A stretch of 13,129 nucleotides of DNA from Lachnospiraceae bacterium UBA3287 (lineage in GTDB: Bacteria > Bacillota > Clostridia > Lachnospirales > Lachnospiraceae), in NCBI GenBank assembly GCA_002362155.1, contig DETN01000073.1, forward strand, positions 1 through 13,129, given 5' to 3'. Both the position numbers and the translations under genes were made by a program. The notes below the pieces were generated by a model. It ran no database searches. It was given only the letters and a program-made list of their open reading frames with translations, and was not told where the DNA came from. Below, in pieces: positions 1 to 7,063 of the stretch. Position 1 is the stretch's first letter. Every line of letters starts with the position of its first letter.

Positions 1-96
1 GAAATACCCATTATCTACACTGTACATTTAACCTTGCAAAGTGAAATTTAAATTTTCAATTAACATTTTTTATCCGTCACAGGAAGGGCCCCTGCC
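1..96. other. AT-rich intergenic stretch after the operon terminator
   Basis: This stretch is strikingly AT-rich compared with the rest of the window and has no convincing open frame. Read on the minus strand it lies just downstream of the operon terminator. There it shows TTGCAA (39-34) followed 18 bases later by GATAAT (15-10), a possible sigma-A-type promoter reading out of the left edge. The 18-base spacing is acceptable but the -35 box is poor, so this is only a suggestion. I see nothing else in it. Confidence 0.3.
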
Positions 97-156
97 AAAA
101 GAGCCCCTTAAAAGAGGCTCCGGCAGGGCTTTCTGCCTTTTGCCTCTCTTAAGGGG
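97..156 (-). terminator. Rho-independent terminator of the minus-strand operon
   Basis: On the minus strand, bases 156-142 pair with 118-104 in a 15-base stem with a single mismatch (the sequence is of the CCCCTTAAGAGAGGC type). Inside it a smaller hairpin pairs 137-133 with 126-122. The stem is followed by CTC and TTTT (100-97). An alternative, shorter hairpin (120-113 with 108-101) leads to the same TTTT, so either fold could terminate. It lies 60 bases beyond the stop of the decayed glycosyltransferase and is the natural end of the operon. Confidence 0.75.
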
Positions 157-216
157 TGCAGATCTTTGATGATGGATTTTTACTGCCGGATGCAGATTCA
201 GGGCTCCGGGAGCAGA

Positions 217-539
217 TCACTGTTTTCTGTTTTCTTTCCGTTTCCTCACCATATACCGCGGCCGTTCCTGTGTTTCAGGATGTATTTTCCCCGCATACTC
301 TCCGATGATCCCGGGGGATACCGGCGGGTAACCGGCAGTATTATATTTGACCTCAGCGCCCATCAGATCCATGAATTTATAAAAGGCCTGTGCGGTATTT
401 CTCTGAAAGGAACTGCCGCTTTCCCGATTGCTTCGGACGCCGCAGGCCGCCTCCGCTCCCTTATGGCATGCAGATCGTCCTGCCAGTCACAGTCTACGGA
501 AATCGTAATGCAGCCGTCACCCTTCCCTTTCCTCCTTCC
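217..539 (-). pseudogene. Decayed family-2 glycosyltransferase (GtrB/DPM1-like) remnant
   Basis: No intact gene exists here, but two minus-strand frames carry consecutive pieces of a GT2 enzyme of the polyprenyl-phosphate sugar transferase type (GtrB/DPM1/CsbB-like). From about 539 to 468 one frame reads KGDGCITISVDCDWQDDLHA, the usual DxD and QDD region. After a frame change, 465-217 is open to a TGA and reads HKGAEAACGVRSNRES, then the NTAQAFYKFMDLMGAEVKY block. It then jumps to GIIGEYAGKIHPETQERPRY, the usual C-terminus. About ten residues are missing at the first junction. The whole rear catalytic part and both membrane helices are missing at the second, near 320-314. The family is normally around 300-340 residues; roughly 100 survive. 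The N-terminus is absent, and the remnant starts inside the end of the VanZ gene. The motif matches are from memory of the family; a protein search would confirm them. Confidence 0.82.
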
Positions 540-1104
540 GGAAACGGAGGAAAATCCTTTTCAGCACAAGGGCCAGGACATAGCCAAAAAGAGCGCCCAG
601 GCAGTTGTGGATCAGATCGTCTCCCTCCAGCAGGCCCAGCCGGAAAATGTACTGGGTGCACTCGATGGAAAAAGATACCAGAAAGGACAGAAAGAGGATG
701 TCCTTAAAGCCGCATCTGTATTCCAGGATCAGAGGGGTCAGAAGGCCCAGGGGGAAAAGAAGGACCTGGTTGAAGAAAATCAGCTTTACGGCATACCAGC
801 TGCCGGACAGAGCTTCTTTTACGGTATGCAGAAACAGGAAGTTGTGCATCCTGACAGGATGCGGCTTCCTGGCAATGGTGGTGATGATAAAGACCAGGAC
901 CAGGTATAGGAGCAGGGCTGCCAGAGGGACCAGGTTCCGCGCTCTCAGTTCTTCCTTTCTTCTTGCCTTCTGCCAGACCAGAAAAAGGAAAATGGCCCCC
1001 GCTGTGCCAAGCCCGAAAAGCCAGAGTCGCAGAGGCAGGCTGAAGAAAAAGGAAAAGCCTTCTTTTATAAACCTGAACAGTATTAACAGGTATCTCTTGT
1101 TCAT
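517..1104 (-). CDS. VanZ-family integral membrane protein
   Basis: This is a 195-residue membrane protein of the VanZ family, whose members are found in Gram-positive envelope and teicoplanin-resistance loci but whose biochemical role is not settled. Hydrophobic segments lie near residues 25-44, 58-76, 106-128, 135-150 and 166-186. The signature region is around 147-175: ECTQYIFRLG, then GDDLIHN and a Gly-rich helix. That is the polar, charged motif inside the membrane region that marks the family. An ATG 48 bases upstream (1152) is in frame, but 1104 is preferred because AGGAAGGAG stands 12 bases ahead of it and it removes a non-hydrophobic extension. It is separated from the SH3b gene by about 157 bases. 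The last few codons and the TGA lie inside sequence that also reads as the glycosyltransferase remnant, so the native C-terminus may have been altered by a deletion. Confidence 0.85.
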   Translation of the reverse strand: MNKRYLLILFRFIKEGFSFFFSLPLRLWLFGLGTAGAIFLFLVWQKARRKEELRARNLVPLAALLLYLVLVFIITTIARKPHPVRMHNFLFLHTVKEALSGSWYAVKLIFFNQVLLFPLGLLTPLILEYRCGFKDILFLSFLVSFSIECTQYIFRLGLLEGDDLIHNCLGALFGYVLALVLKRIFLRFRKEEREG

Positions 1105-1203
1105 GGGGAATATATGCTCCTTCCTGAAAGTCTCCGGACAGTAAGCGGACATCTCTCTGCCCTGACTCTGTCTCCTGCAGGAGGTTCAGGCCCCTTTCCT
1201 GTT

Positions 1204-1253
1204 ATAAAGAGAGGGCCGCCGCATATCCTGCTGTGGATCTGCAGCCGCCCTCT
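1204..1253 (-). terminator. Weak terminator-like hairpin between SH3b and VanZ genes
   Basis: On the minus strand AGAGGGC (1253-1247) pairs with GCCCTCT (1216-1210), and a small CTGC/GCAG hairpin sits in the intervening loop. CTTTAT follows the stem. The stem is short and the T-run has only three bases, so it may only reduce read-through or stabilise the upstream mRNA end. Confidence 0.3.
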
Positions 1254-1261
1254 GCTCTGCC

Positions 1262-1795
1262 TTACTCTTCCTCTTCATCTATGGCTACCAGGCCGGCAAA
1301 AACATATCCTTCCAGACCGTCCCCGGTCCGGATGGGAAGCCATCCCTCTTCTTCCTCTCCTCTGACGGTCATGACCTGGCCGGATTCGGCCATTCCGATG
1401 ATCTCATAGTCCTGTCCGGGACCGGACCGGATATTGGGAGTATTTCCCTCCAGGGGACGGCAGGTCCTTTCTTCTGCCTGGTCCGCAGTTTCCTCCGCTT
1501 CCGGGGCCGGCTCTTCCTCCGCCTCCTCCTTTGCAGACTCCTCAGCGGCCTGACTTTCCGCCTTCTTTTCCTCTTCTTTCACCTCTTCCTTCGGTTCGGG
1601 CACCACGGCCTCTTCCTCCGGTTCGGGCGCCCCGGCCTCTTCCTCTTTGGCAGCAGGCTCTTCTTCCACTATGCCCCCGGCCTCCCGCTCTGCAGTGCGG
1701 GTAAGGAAAGAGGGAATCTTATAATCGAATCCGAAAAGCCACACCAGATTCAGAACGGCGATCAGGGCAAGTATGCAGGGAATAATTCTTCTCAT
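1262..1795 (-). CDS. Membrane-anchored SH3b-domain protein with acidic stalk
   Basis: This 177-residue protein is probably attached to the outer face of the membrane. Residues 1-22 form an Arg-start hydrophobic anchor (MRRIIPCILA onward, an uncleaved signal or single helix). Residues of about 35-110 are a Glu/Ala/Pro-rich low-complexity stalk. From about 111 to the end there is a bacterial SH3 (SH3b) domain recognised by NIRSGPG (121-127), the spacing to GWLPI, and EGYVFAGLV near the end. SH3b domains commonly bind peptidoglycan or wall peptides. The start at 1795 is favoured over the in-frame ATG at 1846 because AGAGG lies 9 bases upstream and no binding site precedes 1846. It follows the membrane glycosyltransferase by about 70 bases that contain a hairpin. 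Its ligand is unknown; a wall-associated role in glycan attachment is inference. Confidence 0.8.
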   Translation of the reverse strand: MRRIIPCILALIAVLNLVWLFGFDYKIPSFLTRTAEREAGGIVEEEPAAKEEEAGAPEPEEEAVVPEPKEEVKEEEKKAESQAAEESAKEEAEEEPAPEAEETADQAEERTCRPLEGNTPNIRSGPGQDYEIIGMAESGQVMTVRGEEEEGWLPIRTGDGLEGYVFAGLVAIDEEEE

Positions 1796-1814
1796 TCGAT
1801 AATACCTCTGTGAT

Positions 1815-1842
1815 ACAGACCGGTCTTTCTTTCCGGGTCTGT
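1815..1842 (-). promoter_or_regulatory. Hairpin just upstream of the SH3b gene ribosome binding site
   Basis: On the minus strand ACAGACC (1842-1836) pairs with GGTCTGT (1821-1815). CGG/CCG extends the stem with one bulged C around an A-rich loop. The AGAGG binding site of the SH3b gene begins about six bases after the stem. There is no T-run, so it is not a terminator; it may mark an mRNA processing or stability element. Confidence 0.35.
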
Positions 1843-1864
1843 GCATGCCGGAAAAAGACGCAAG

Positions 1865-3352
1865 TCAGTTATGATAATCGGTTTCGCAGTCGTTTCGTCT
1901 GTAAAGGTAATAGTACTGGATCCTTCCCTCGTGGAAACAGGAGCTCTCCGCAGCCAGGCGGTAGCCTGCAGGGTCAGGCCGGCTGTTCCTTGTGACGACA
2001 AAGAGAGGGATCCTTTCGTCGATATAGGCGTCCTGGCCTTCAAGCATCTCAGGCAGCTCAATATTTAACCTGCAGAAGTATCTGAACTCCGGCGTAATGC
2101 CGGATGCGGTATAAAAGCCCCCGTCCATAAATCCGTAGTTGAGAAGGGTGGGATCTTCTTCCCGGCAGATGATCCGGGCGAACTGAAACTGGGGCAGATC
2201 CTCCTTCTCATACTTCATCATATAGGTGTTGGAGCTGAGCAGATACATGCCCAGGAAACAGGCAGCCAGGGCCAGGGCCGGCAGGGCCCCGGGTTCCTTT
2301 CTGCCCCCCGTTCTTTTTTCGAAAAGATCCTGCAGGGCAGCCATTCCGATAACGCACAAAGCAGAAAGGGGCAGAGGATAATACAGGATCCCCTGTCCTC
2401 CGGAAAAGGCCAGGCATCCCATCAGGATGCCGCAGAACAGGCAGAGAAAGGCTGCCTCTGTGTGCCTTCTCACTTCATACAGAAAGCCGAAGACAAAGAC
2501 CAGGAAGGGAAGGGGAAGATAGACCAGGGTCAGATGAAGACCCGAGATCAGATGGCGCAGCTTCGCTGCCAGCCCTTCCTTTGCTGTATAGATAAAGATA
2601 TTGTTGTAAAAATAAACTCCCAGCAGATCTCCCAGAGCCCCTTTCCGGTAATACCAGAAAAGGACCGGCAGACTGACCGTAAGTATCCCCAGAAAGATCA
2701 TTAAAAGCCCTGTCAGGAAGGATCTGAGCTTTCCGTTTTTGACTGCCAGGTAAAAGGGCACCAGAATCCAGCCCGCATAAAAGCCCAGCATGGAATACTT
2801 GATCCACAGGACAAGGGCCGACGTCACTCCCAGGGCAAAAGCCTCCCCCTTTTTCATGCAGCCCCCGTCAGGAAGGATCCGGATGCCTGTATAGAGGGCA
2901 TAGGCAAAGAAAGGCAGGCAGAGCTCCTCTGTGCTCCCTCCGTGGGCAAAAGACCCGCTGCTGTATACAATCAGGGCAGCCAGGGGGATCCAGACAAGAG
3001 AGGCCCTGCCGGACAAAAGGAGCATGGTCTTCCGGAAGTAGAAAAGGAAAAAGAAAGCTGCCGCTGCCTCCAGCAGGTAAAAGCCGGTAAAGGACACCGG
3101 TGAGATCCATGCTGCAAGGGCGGAGAGGAAATACAAGGCCGGGCCCTTCTGTTCCATCAGATCCCGGTAGGGAATCATGCCCCTGAGCAGTCCTTTTCCC
3201 ATAGTCATAAAGCAGTTGATGTCCATCCAGTCGTTAAAGGGATACAGGAAGGAGCACTTGCTGCAGATTGTTACGGCCCCCAGGGCCGCAAGGGCAATAT
3301 AAAGGATTTCGAAGATTCTCCTGCCGCCTGCAGACATGCCTCTTTTTTCCAT
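1865..3352 (-). CDS. Polytopic GT-C type (GT39/ArnT-like) glycosyltransferase
   Basis: This 495-residue protein has about ten or more hydrophobic helices spread over residues 13-390, then a soluble C-terminal part. The first extracellular loop carries the pattern expected of lipid-linked-sugar-dependent GT-C enzymes (PMT/ArnT/GT39-like). An Asp pair (D41 and D44, in NDWMDIN) is followed by GLLRGMIPYRD (54-64) and KGP (69-71). The loop-1 Asp is the usual catalytic residue in the superfamily. Such enzymes transfer a sugar from a polyprenyl phosphate onto a glycan, lipid or protein on the outer face; the acceptor cannot be read from the sequence. The start at 3352 is preceded by AAAGGAGG only three bases before the ATG, a tight but usable site. 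It lies 65 bases after the priming sugar transferase, which fits a role in the same envelope glycan. The family call at the superfamily level is firm; the exact CAZy family is not. Confidence 0.8.
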   Translation of the reverse strand: MEKRGMSAGGRRIFEILYIALAALGAVTICSKCSFLYPFNDWMDINCFMTMGKGLLRGMIPYRDLMEQKGPALYFLSALAAWISPVSFTGFYLLEAAAAFFFLFYFRKTMLLLSGRASLVWIPLAALIVYSSGSFAHGGSTEELCLPFFAYALYTGIRILPDGGCMKKGEAFALGVTSALVLWIKYSMLGFYAGWILVPFYLAVKNGKLRSFLTGLLMIFLGILTVSLPVLFWYYRKGALGDLLGVYFYNNIFIYTAKEGLAAKLRHLISGLHLTLVYLPLPFLVFVFGFLYEVRRHTEAAFLCLFCGILMGCLAFSGGQGILYYPLPLSALCVIGMAALQDLFEKRTGGRKEPGALPALALAACFLGMYLLSSNTYMMKYEKEDLPQFQFARIICREEDPTLLNYGFMDGGFYTASGITPEFRYFCRLNIELPEMLEGQDAYIDERIPLFVVTRNSRPDPAGYRLAAESSCFHEGRIQYYYLYRRNDCETDYHN

Positions 3353-3417
3353 CTTCCTCCTTTTATGTCCCTTTCTCTTAAAATACTGTTTTTCCCCAAA
3401 GACGCCGGATGGCCTTT

Positions 3418-4146
3418 TCAGGGTTTCTGAGGACAGGTCCCTCTGAATTCTTCCATGGTTTCGGATGTATCCGAGCTGATGCCCTCTCTTTTCAGGACCA
3501 TGATGAGGGTGGAAAGGATGATCTTCCAGTCGCCAAGAAAAGTGACGTCATCCACATATGCCACATCCCATTCGAATTTCTCTTCCCAGGAGATGCTGTT
3601 GCGGCCGTGGATCTGGGCCAGGCCCGTGAAGCCCGGCCTGACCTCGTGTCTTCTGGCCTGGCGGACATTGTAAAGGGGCAGATAATGAACCAGAAGGGGC
3701 CTTGGGCCCACCACCGACATATCTCCCTTCAGGATATTGATCAGCTCCGGCAGCTCGTCCAGAGACGTGGCCCGCAGCATCTTTCCAAAGGGGGTCAGAC
3801 GGTCTGCGTCCGGCAGAAGATATCCCTGCCCGTCTCTTTCGTCCGTCATGGTACGGAATTTATAGAGCCTGAAGACTTTTCCGTTCAGGCCGGGCCTCTC
3901 CTGGGCAAAGATCACAGGAGCCCCCAGATTTGTCTTTACCAGAAGCGCGACGGCGGCCATAAGGGGGCTGAGCAGGACCAGGGCCGTCCCGGCGCAGACT
4001 ATGTCCTGGGGCCTTTTGATATAGCGTTCATAGAAGCCTTTACCATGCTGCTCTCCGGTGCCGGCGCCTTTTCTCTCAGGTCTTTTCAGAATCTTGTGAA
4101 TCTTCTTTCCCTCCCTTTTTCTCTCCGTAGCCCTGGTAGCCGGCAT
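3418..4146 (-). CDS. Priming sugar-phosphate (phosphoglycosyl) transferase, start uncertain
   Basis: This is a bacterial sugar transferase of the monotopic phosphoglycosyl transferase family (WbaP/PglC/EpsL-like). It moves a sugar phosphate from a nucleotide sugar to undecaprenyl phosphate as the first step of a glycan repeat unit. From the 4146 start (242 residues), FYERYIKRPQDIV at 38-50 leads into one hydrophobic re-entrant segment (about 50-72). Then come QERPG, KFRTM (96-100), the catalytic Asp-Glu of SLDELPEL (D130, E131), VVGPRP (145-150) and PGFTGLAQIHGR. The domain is complete. The start is a problem. The only in-frame ATGs (4236, 4179, 4146) lie inside the end of the preceding kinase gene and add a non-family extension. 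An ATG at 4046 with a good GGAG site is one base out of frame. I list 4146 as the most downstream usable canonical start, with low confidence in that end only. Confidence 0.85.
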   Translation of the reverse strand: MPATRATERKREGKKIHKILKRPERKGAGTGEQHGKGFYERYIKRPQDIVCAGTALVLLSPLMAAVALLVKTNLGAPVIFAQERPGLNGKVFRLYKFRTMTDERDGQGYLLPDADRLTPFGKMLRATSLDELPELINILKGDMSVVGPRPLLVHYLPLYNVRQARRHEVRPGFTGLAQIHGRNSISWEEKFEWDVAYVDDVTFLGDWKIILSTLIMVLKREGISSDTSETMEEFRGTCPQKP

Positions 4147-5587
4147 AACCCTTTCCGGAGCTGTAGCCGTATCTGCCATAGTGCCCGTAGGAATAGTAAC
4201 CGTAGCCGTAGCCGCCGGAAAAGACCGTGGTTTCAATACCGTTCAGGACCGTTCCGACCACTGCCGCCCCGGTCCCCGCCATCATGTCCATCCCTTCCTG
4301 AAGGGAGTCCAGCTTGGCGTAGTCCTGCCTGACCACATATAAGCAGGCATCCGTGTTCTTGGCGATAATGGAGGCGTCCGATACCACCGCACTGGGAGGG
4401 GTATCCAGGATCACATAATCCGCTTCCTTTTTCATTTCCTTCATCATGGCCCGGAAGATGTCCGTGTTCAGAAGCTCCGCCGGGCTCTGCATGCTGCCGC
4501 GGCCCGCCAGGACCATAAGGCCGGGGTTCTTTCTGCAGGGGACCAGGGCCTCCTTCAGAGAAGCCTTTCCCATAAGGACATCGCTGATCCCTCTGCCCCC
4601 TTCCTCCAGCTGCAGGAGCTTTCCCGCGGAGGGATTTCTCAGATCCATGTCCGCCAGGATGACTTTTCTCCCTTTATGGGCCAGGGACATGGCCAGGTTG
4701 ACAGCCACCGTGCTTTTTCCTTCGGAGGGCAGGGCGCTGGTCACCAGGACAGTCTGAAAGCCCCTTTTCGACATCTCCTTTTCCAGACGGTTGCGGATAG
4801 CGCGGAAGGACTCAATAAAAAAGTAGGGAATGCCCGACTCGTCCACGGCGATCCGCATGGTCTTTTTTCTGGACCTTTTTTTCATACGGACGCTGGGGAC
4901 AGCCCCCAGGGCCGGTACGTTGAAGAGAACCTTCAGATCCTTCTCCGACCGGACGGTCATCCGGGTGATGGCATAGAGAAAGAGCAGGACCAGAACGATT
5001 CCGAAAACCGCCGCTCCCCCGATCAGGGCGTAGAATCTTGCCCTCAGAGGATTGGAGGGCCTTTCGGGGATCCCGCCTTCGTCCATCAGCTTAAGTTCCA
5101 CGTCCCCTATGACGTAAGAGCTGACTTCCGGATAGTTGCGGATGACGCTCTGCAGGATATCATAGGCAAGCTCCGCTTCCGAGGCCTGGGCCTTTAAGGT
5201 GATCAGGGTCGTTCCCTTAAGGGCCTCCGCGCTGATCCTGCCGGGAACGGAAGTTCTTCCCAGATCCTCCGCCACCAGCTTGTTCATCAGATCACCGGAG
5301 AGAAGGTAAGGGAAAACGTTCCCCAGCTGGGAGGTGACCGCGGTATTGTACTGGTTCCGGTCATGGCCCGTGGAATTGACGCTGTTTACCACAAAGGTGG
5401 AGGTAGAGGTATAGACCGGTCTGTAGACTGCCTTTGTCGTGAAATAGGTAATGCTGCATACCATCGAGATCAGGACAAGGATCTTCCACCAGTTCCTCAG
5501 AAAGCATTTGAGCATGTCGTCCAGCACGATCTCATAATCGATCTGACTGCTGCGGGACTCTACGAAGCTCTGGGTCTCATCTGTCAT
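4076..5587 (-). CDS. Wzz/CpsC-CpsD fusion: BY-type tyrosine autokinase (second copy)
   Basis: This 503-residue protein fuses a chain-length-determinant (Wzz) membrane domain to a BY-kinase, as in Wzc, whereas most Gram-positives split these into CpsC and CpsD. One helix lies at about 33-52 and the second at about 187-207, after a Pro-containing stretch (ERPSNPL). The cytoplasmic kinase has Walker A LPSEGKST (286-293), Walker A' LADMDLR (D313, D315) and Walker B VILDTPP (D395). A tail from about 459 to 488 is dense in Tyr and Gly, the expected autophosphorylation cluster. It should control polymer length or export through phosphorylation. The start at 5587 is chosen over 5632 because GGAGG stands five bases ahead of it. 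It overlaps the preceding kinase gene by 11 bases, suggesting translational coupling. The tail codons encode a TAYGGN-like repetitive run that also opens a second frame used by the next gene's extension. Confidence 0.93.
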   Translation of the reverse strand: MTDETQSFVESRSSQIDYEIVLDDMLKCFLRNWWKILVLISMVCSITYFTTKAVYRPVYTSTSTFVVNSVNSTGHDRNQYNTAVTSQLGNVFPYLLSGDLMNKLVAEDLGRTSVPGRISAEALKGTTLITLKAQASEAELAYDILQSVIRNYPEVSSYVIGDVELKLMDEGGIPERPSNPLRARFYALIGGAAVFGIVLVLLFLYAITRMTVRSEKDLKVLFNVPALGAVPSVRMKKRSRKKTMRIAVDESGIPYFFIESFRAIRNRLEKEMSKRGFQTVLVTSALPSEGKSTVAVNLAMSLAHKGRKVILADMDLRNPSAGKLLQLEEGGRGISDVLMGKASLKEALVPCRKNPGLMVLAGRGSMQSPAELLNTDIFRAMMKEMKKEADYVILDTPPSAVVSDASIIAKNTDACLYVVRQDYAKLDSLQEGMDMMAGTGAAVVGTVLNGIETTVFSGGYGYGYYSYGHYGRYGYSSGKGYAGYQGYGEKKGGKEDSQDSEKT

Positions 5588-7019
5588 AATGTCCTCCATA
5601 ACCGTAGCCGTAGCTGCTGTTGCCGTAGGCAAAGCTGCCTACGCTGCCGAAACGGCCCGATCTGGCATAGTTGAATACACATCCCAATACCCTGTTGTCC
5701 TTCCTGCTGCTCAGGGCATCGATGCCGTCGTTGATCTGCCTGGCCTCCACCAGATGCTGGCGGACCACCAGCATACAGGCATCCACCATGTCTGCGATCT
5801 CCTCCGCATCCGCCACCATCTGCATGGGGGAGGAGTCTACCAGTACATAGTCATAGCGTTTCTGCAGGAAACGGATCAGATCCCTCATGCGGGAAGAGGA
5901 AAGCATCTCCATGGTCTGGGGCATGGCGTTTTTATTGAGAATGCAGTCCAGAGAGGTTCCCGGGACTGTCAGGATAAGCTTTTTTGCCTGCTCCGGTTCT
6001 ATGTCCTGCAGAAGGTAGTCGCTCAGGCCCATAAAGTCCGCTTCCTTCATGTTCAGGACCTTGTACAGAGCCGGCTTTCGAAAGTCCGCATCGATCAGAA
6101 GGACCCGGTTTCCCTCCTCCGCCATGGCCAGGGCCAGGTTGGAGACAATGGTGGACTTGCCTTCATTTTCCGTGACGCTGGTAATCAGCAGAGAAGAAGC
6201 CGACCGTTCATTCATGAGATTGACGGTACGGCTGGCCAGCTTGCGGAGCGTCTCCGTAAAGCGGAAGCTTGTGGCCGGGTTGGTGATCAGGATCGACCGC
6301 TTGTCCTTTTTGAACCGCGGCAGCTGCGAAACCGTCTTTCTTTCCCTGTGGACAGTGGCAAGGAGCCTGGTGTCCAGCTTTCTTTCCACGTCCCTGCTGT
6401 TGCGGATGGTATCCCGCAGGGCAGACAAAGCGGACAGAAGGACGATCATGGCCAGTAAGGTGATGACCATGACCTTGAAGACCAGGACCCTGGCGTTCAG
6501 GGGATTGACCGGAGCGTCGGAAGCTTTGGGCGGCTCCAGCAGGGTCAGCCGGATGTTTCCCATCAGTTCGTAAGTCAGGACAGAATAGTACTGCAGGATG
6601 CCCTTCATCTCCTTGAATGCGATCTCGGGCGTATCCGCCTCCACCGTCAGCACCAGGAGGTTGGAATCGGAAAGCACCTCTGCCCTGGCATTTCCCACAA
6701 ATTTATCCTGTCCCATTTCCTTGGCCACCATGTTCCTGAGGACGCTGCTGTTGAGCAGCTGGGAAAAGCTCTCTGCCGATCCCGAAGCGGACCGGATATT
6801 GCTGAAGATATCATTATAGGTTCCCGTGGCGGTGATGACCATAGTGGTACGGGTCTGATAGACGGGCCTGTACAGACTGACCTGGACCATGTATGCGATC
6901 AGGCCGCTGCAGAGTGTCACGATCAGAATGGTCAGCCATTCCCTGGAAACGTCCCTGACTATATTGTAATAATCGGCAAAGCCTCCCAGATAGGAGGACC
7001 GTTCAATTCTTTCTTCCAT
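5577..7019 (-). CDS. Wzz/CpsC-CpsD fusion: BY-type tyrosine autokinase (first copy)
   Basis: This 480-residue paralogue of the following gene has the same architecture: a helix near 28-50, an extracytoplasmic Wzz part, a Pro-containing segment and second helix near 177-200, then the kinase. Walker A is TENEGKST (283-290), Walker A' is LLIDADFRKP (D310, D312) and Walker B is YVLVDSSP (D395). Walker B here ends Ser-Ser-Pro rather than the Thr-Pro-Pro of the second copy. The C-terminal tail (about 460-480) is Tyr/Gly-rich but shorter. The protein probably sits in the membrane and works in polysaccharide chain-length control, possibly as a hetero-oligomer with its neighbour. The ribosome binding site ahead of 7019 is weak (an AAGGA about 14 bases upstream), though translation may be coupled to the Ig-like gene 44 bases before it. 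Function by family is firm; division of labour between the copies is inference. Confidence 0.93.
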   Translation of the reverse strand: MEERIERSSYLGGFADYYNIVRDVSREWLTILIVTLCSGLIAYMVQVSLYRPVYQTRTTMVITATGTYNDIFSNIRSASGSAESFSQLLNSSVLRNMVAKEMGQDKFVGNARAEVLSDSNLLVLTVEADTPEIAFKEMKGILQYYSVLTYELMGNIRLTLLEPPKASDAPVNPLNARVLVFKVMVITLLAMIVLLSALSALRDTIRNSRDVERKLDTRLLATVHRERKTVSQLPRFKKDKRSILITNPATSFRFTETLRKLASRTVNLMNERSASSLLITSVTENEGKSTIVSNLALAMAEEGNRVLLIDADFRKPALYKVLNMKEADFMGLSDYLLQDIEPEQAKKLILTVPGTSLDCILNKNAMPQTMEMLSSSRMRDLIRFLQKRYDYVLVDSSPMQMVADAEEIADMVDACMLVVRQHLVEARQINDGIDALSSRKDNRVLGCVFNYARSGRFGSVGSFAYGNSSYGYGYGGHYDR

Positions 7020-7063
7020 CTGCTTTGTTCTTTTCCTTTATCCGGAGTATCCTGACAGCCTGC

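Noticed and set aside
166..909. Long plus-strand open frame at the left end
   Set aside because: It lies antisense to the VanZ gene and the GT2 remnant, its translation has no family pattern and no binding site, and the minus-strand readings are recognisable.
4140..4225. Short tandem nucleotide repeat (GTAGCC-like)
   Set aside because: It is explained by the Tyr/Gly-rich tail of the kinase gene; codons vary and there is no regular unit that would mark a satellite or CRISPR array.
3409..4332. 307-residue plus-strand open frame
   Set aside because: It is antisense to the complete sugar transferase domain, with Arg/Ser/Pro-rich translation typical of a shadow frame in GC-rich DNA.
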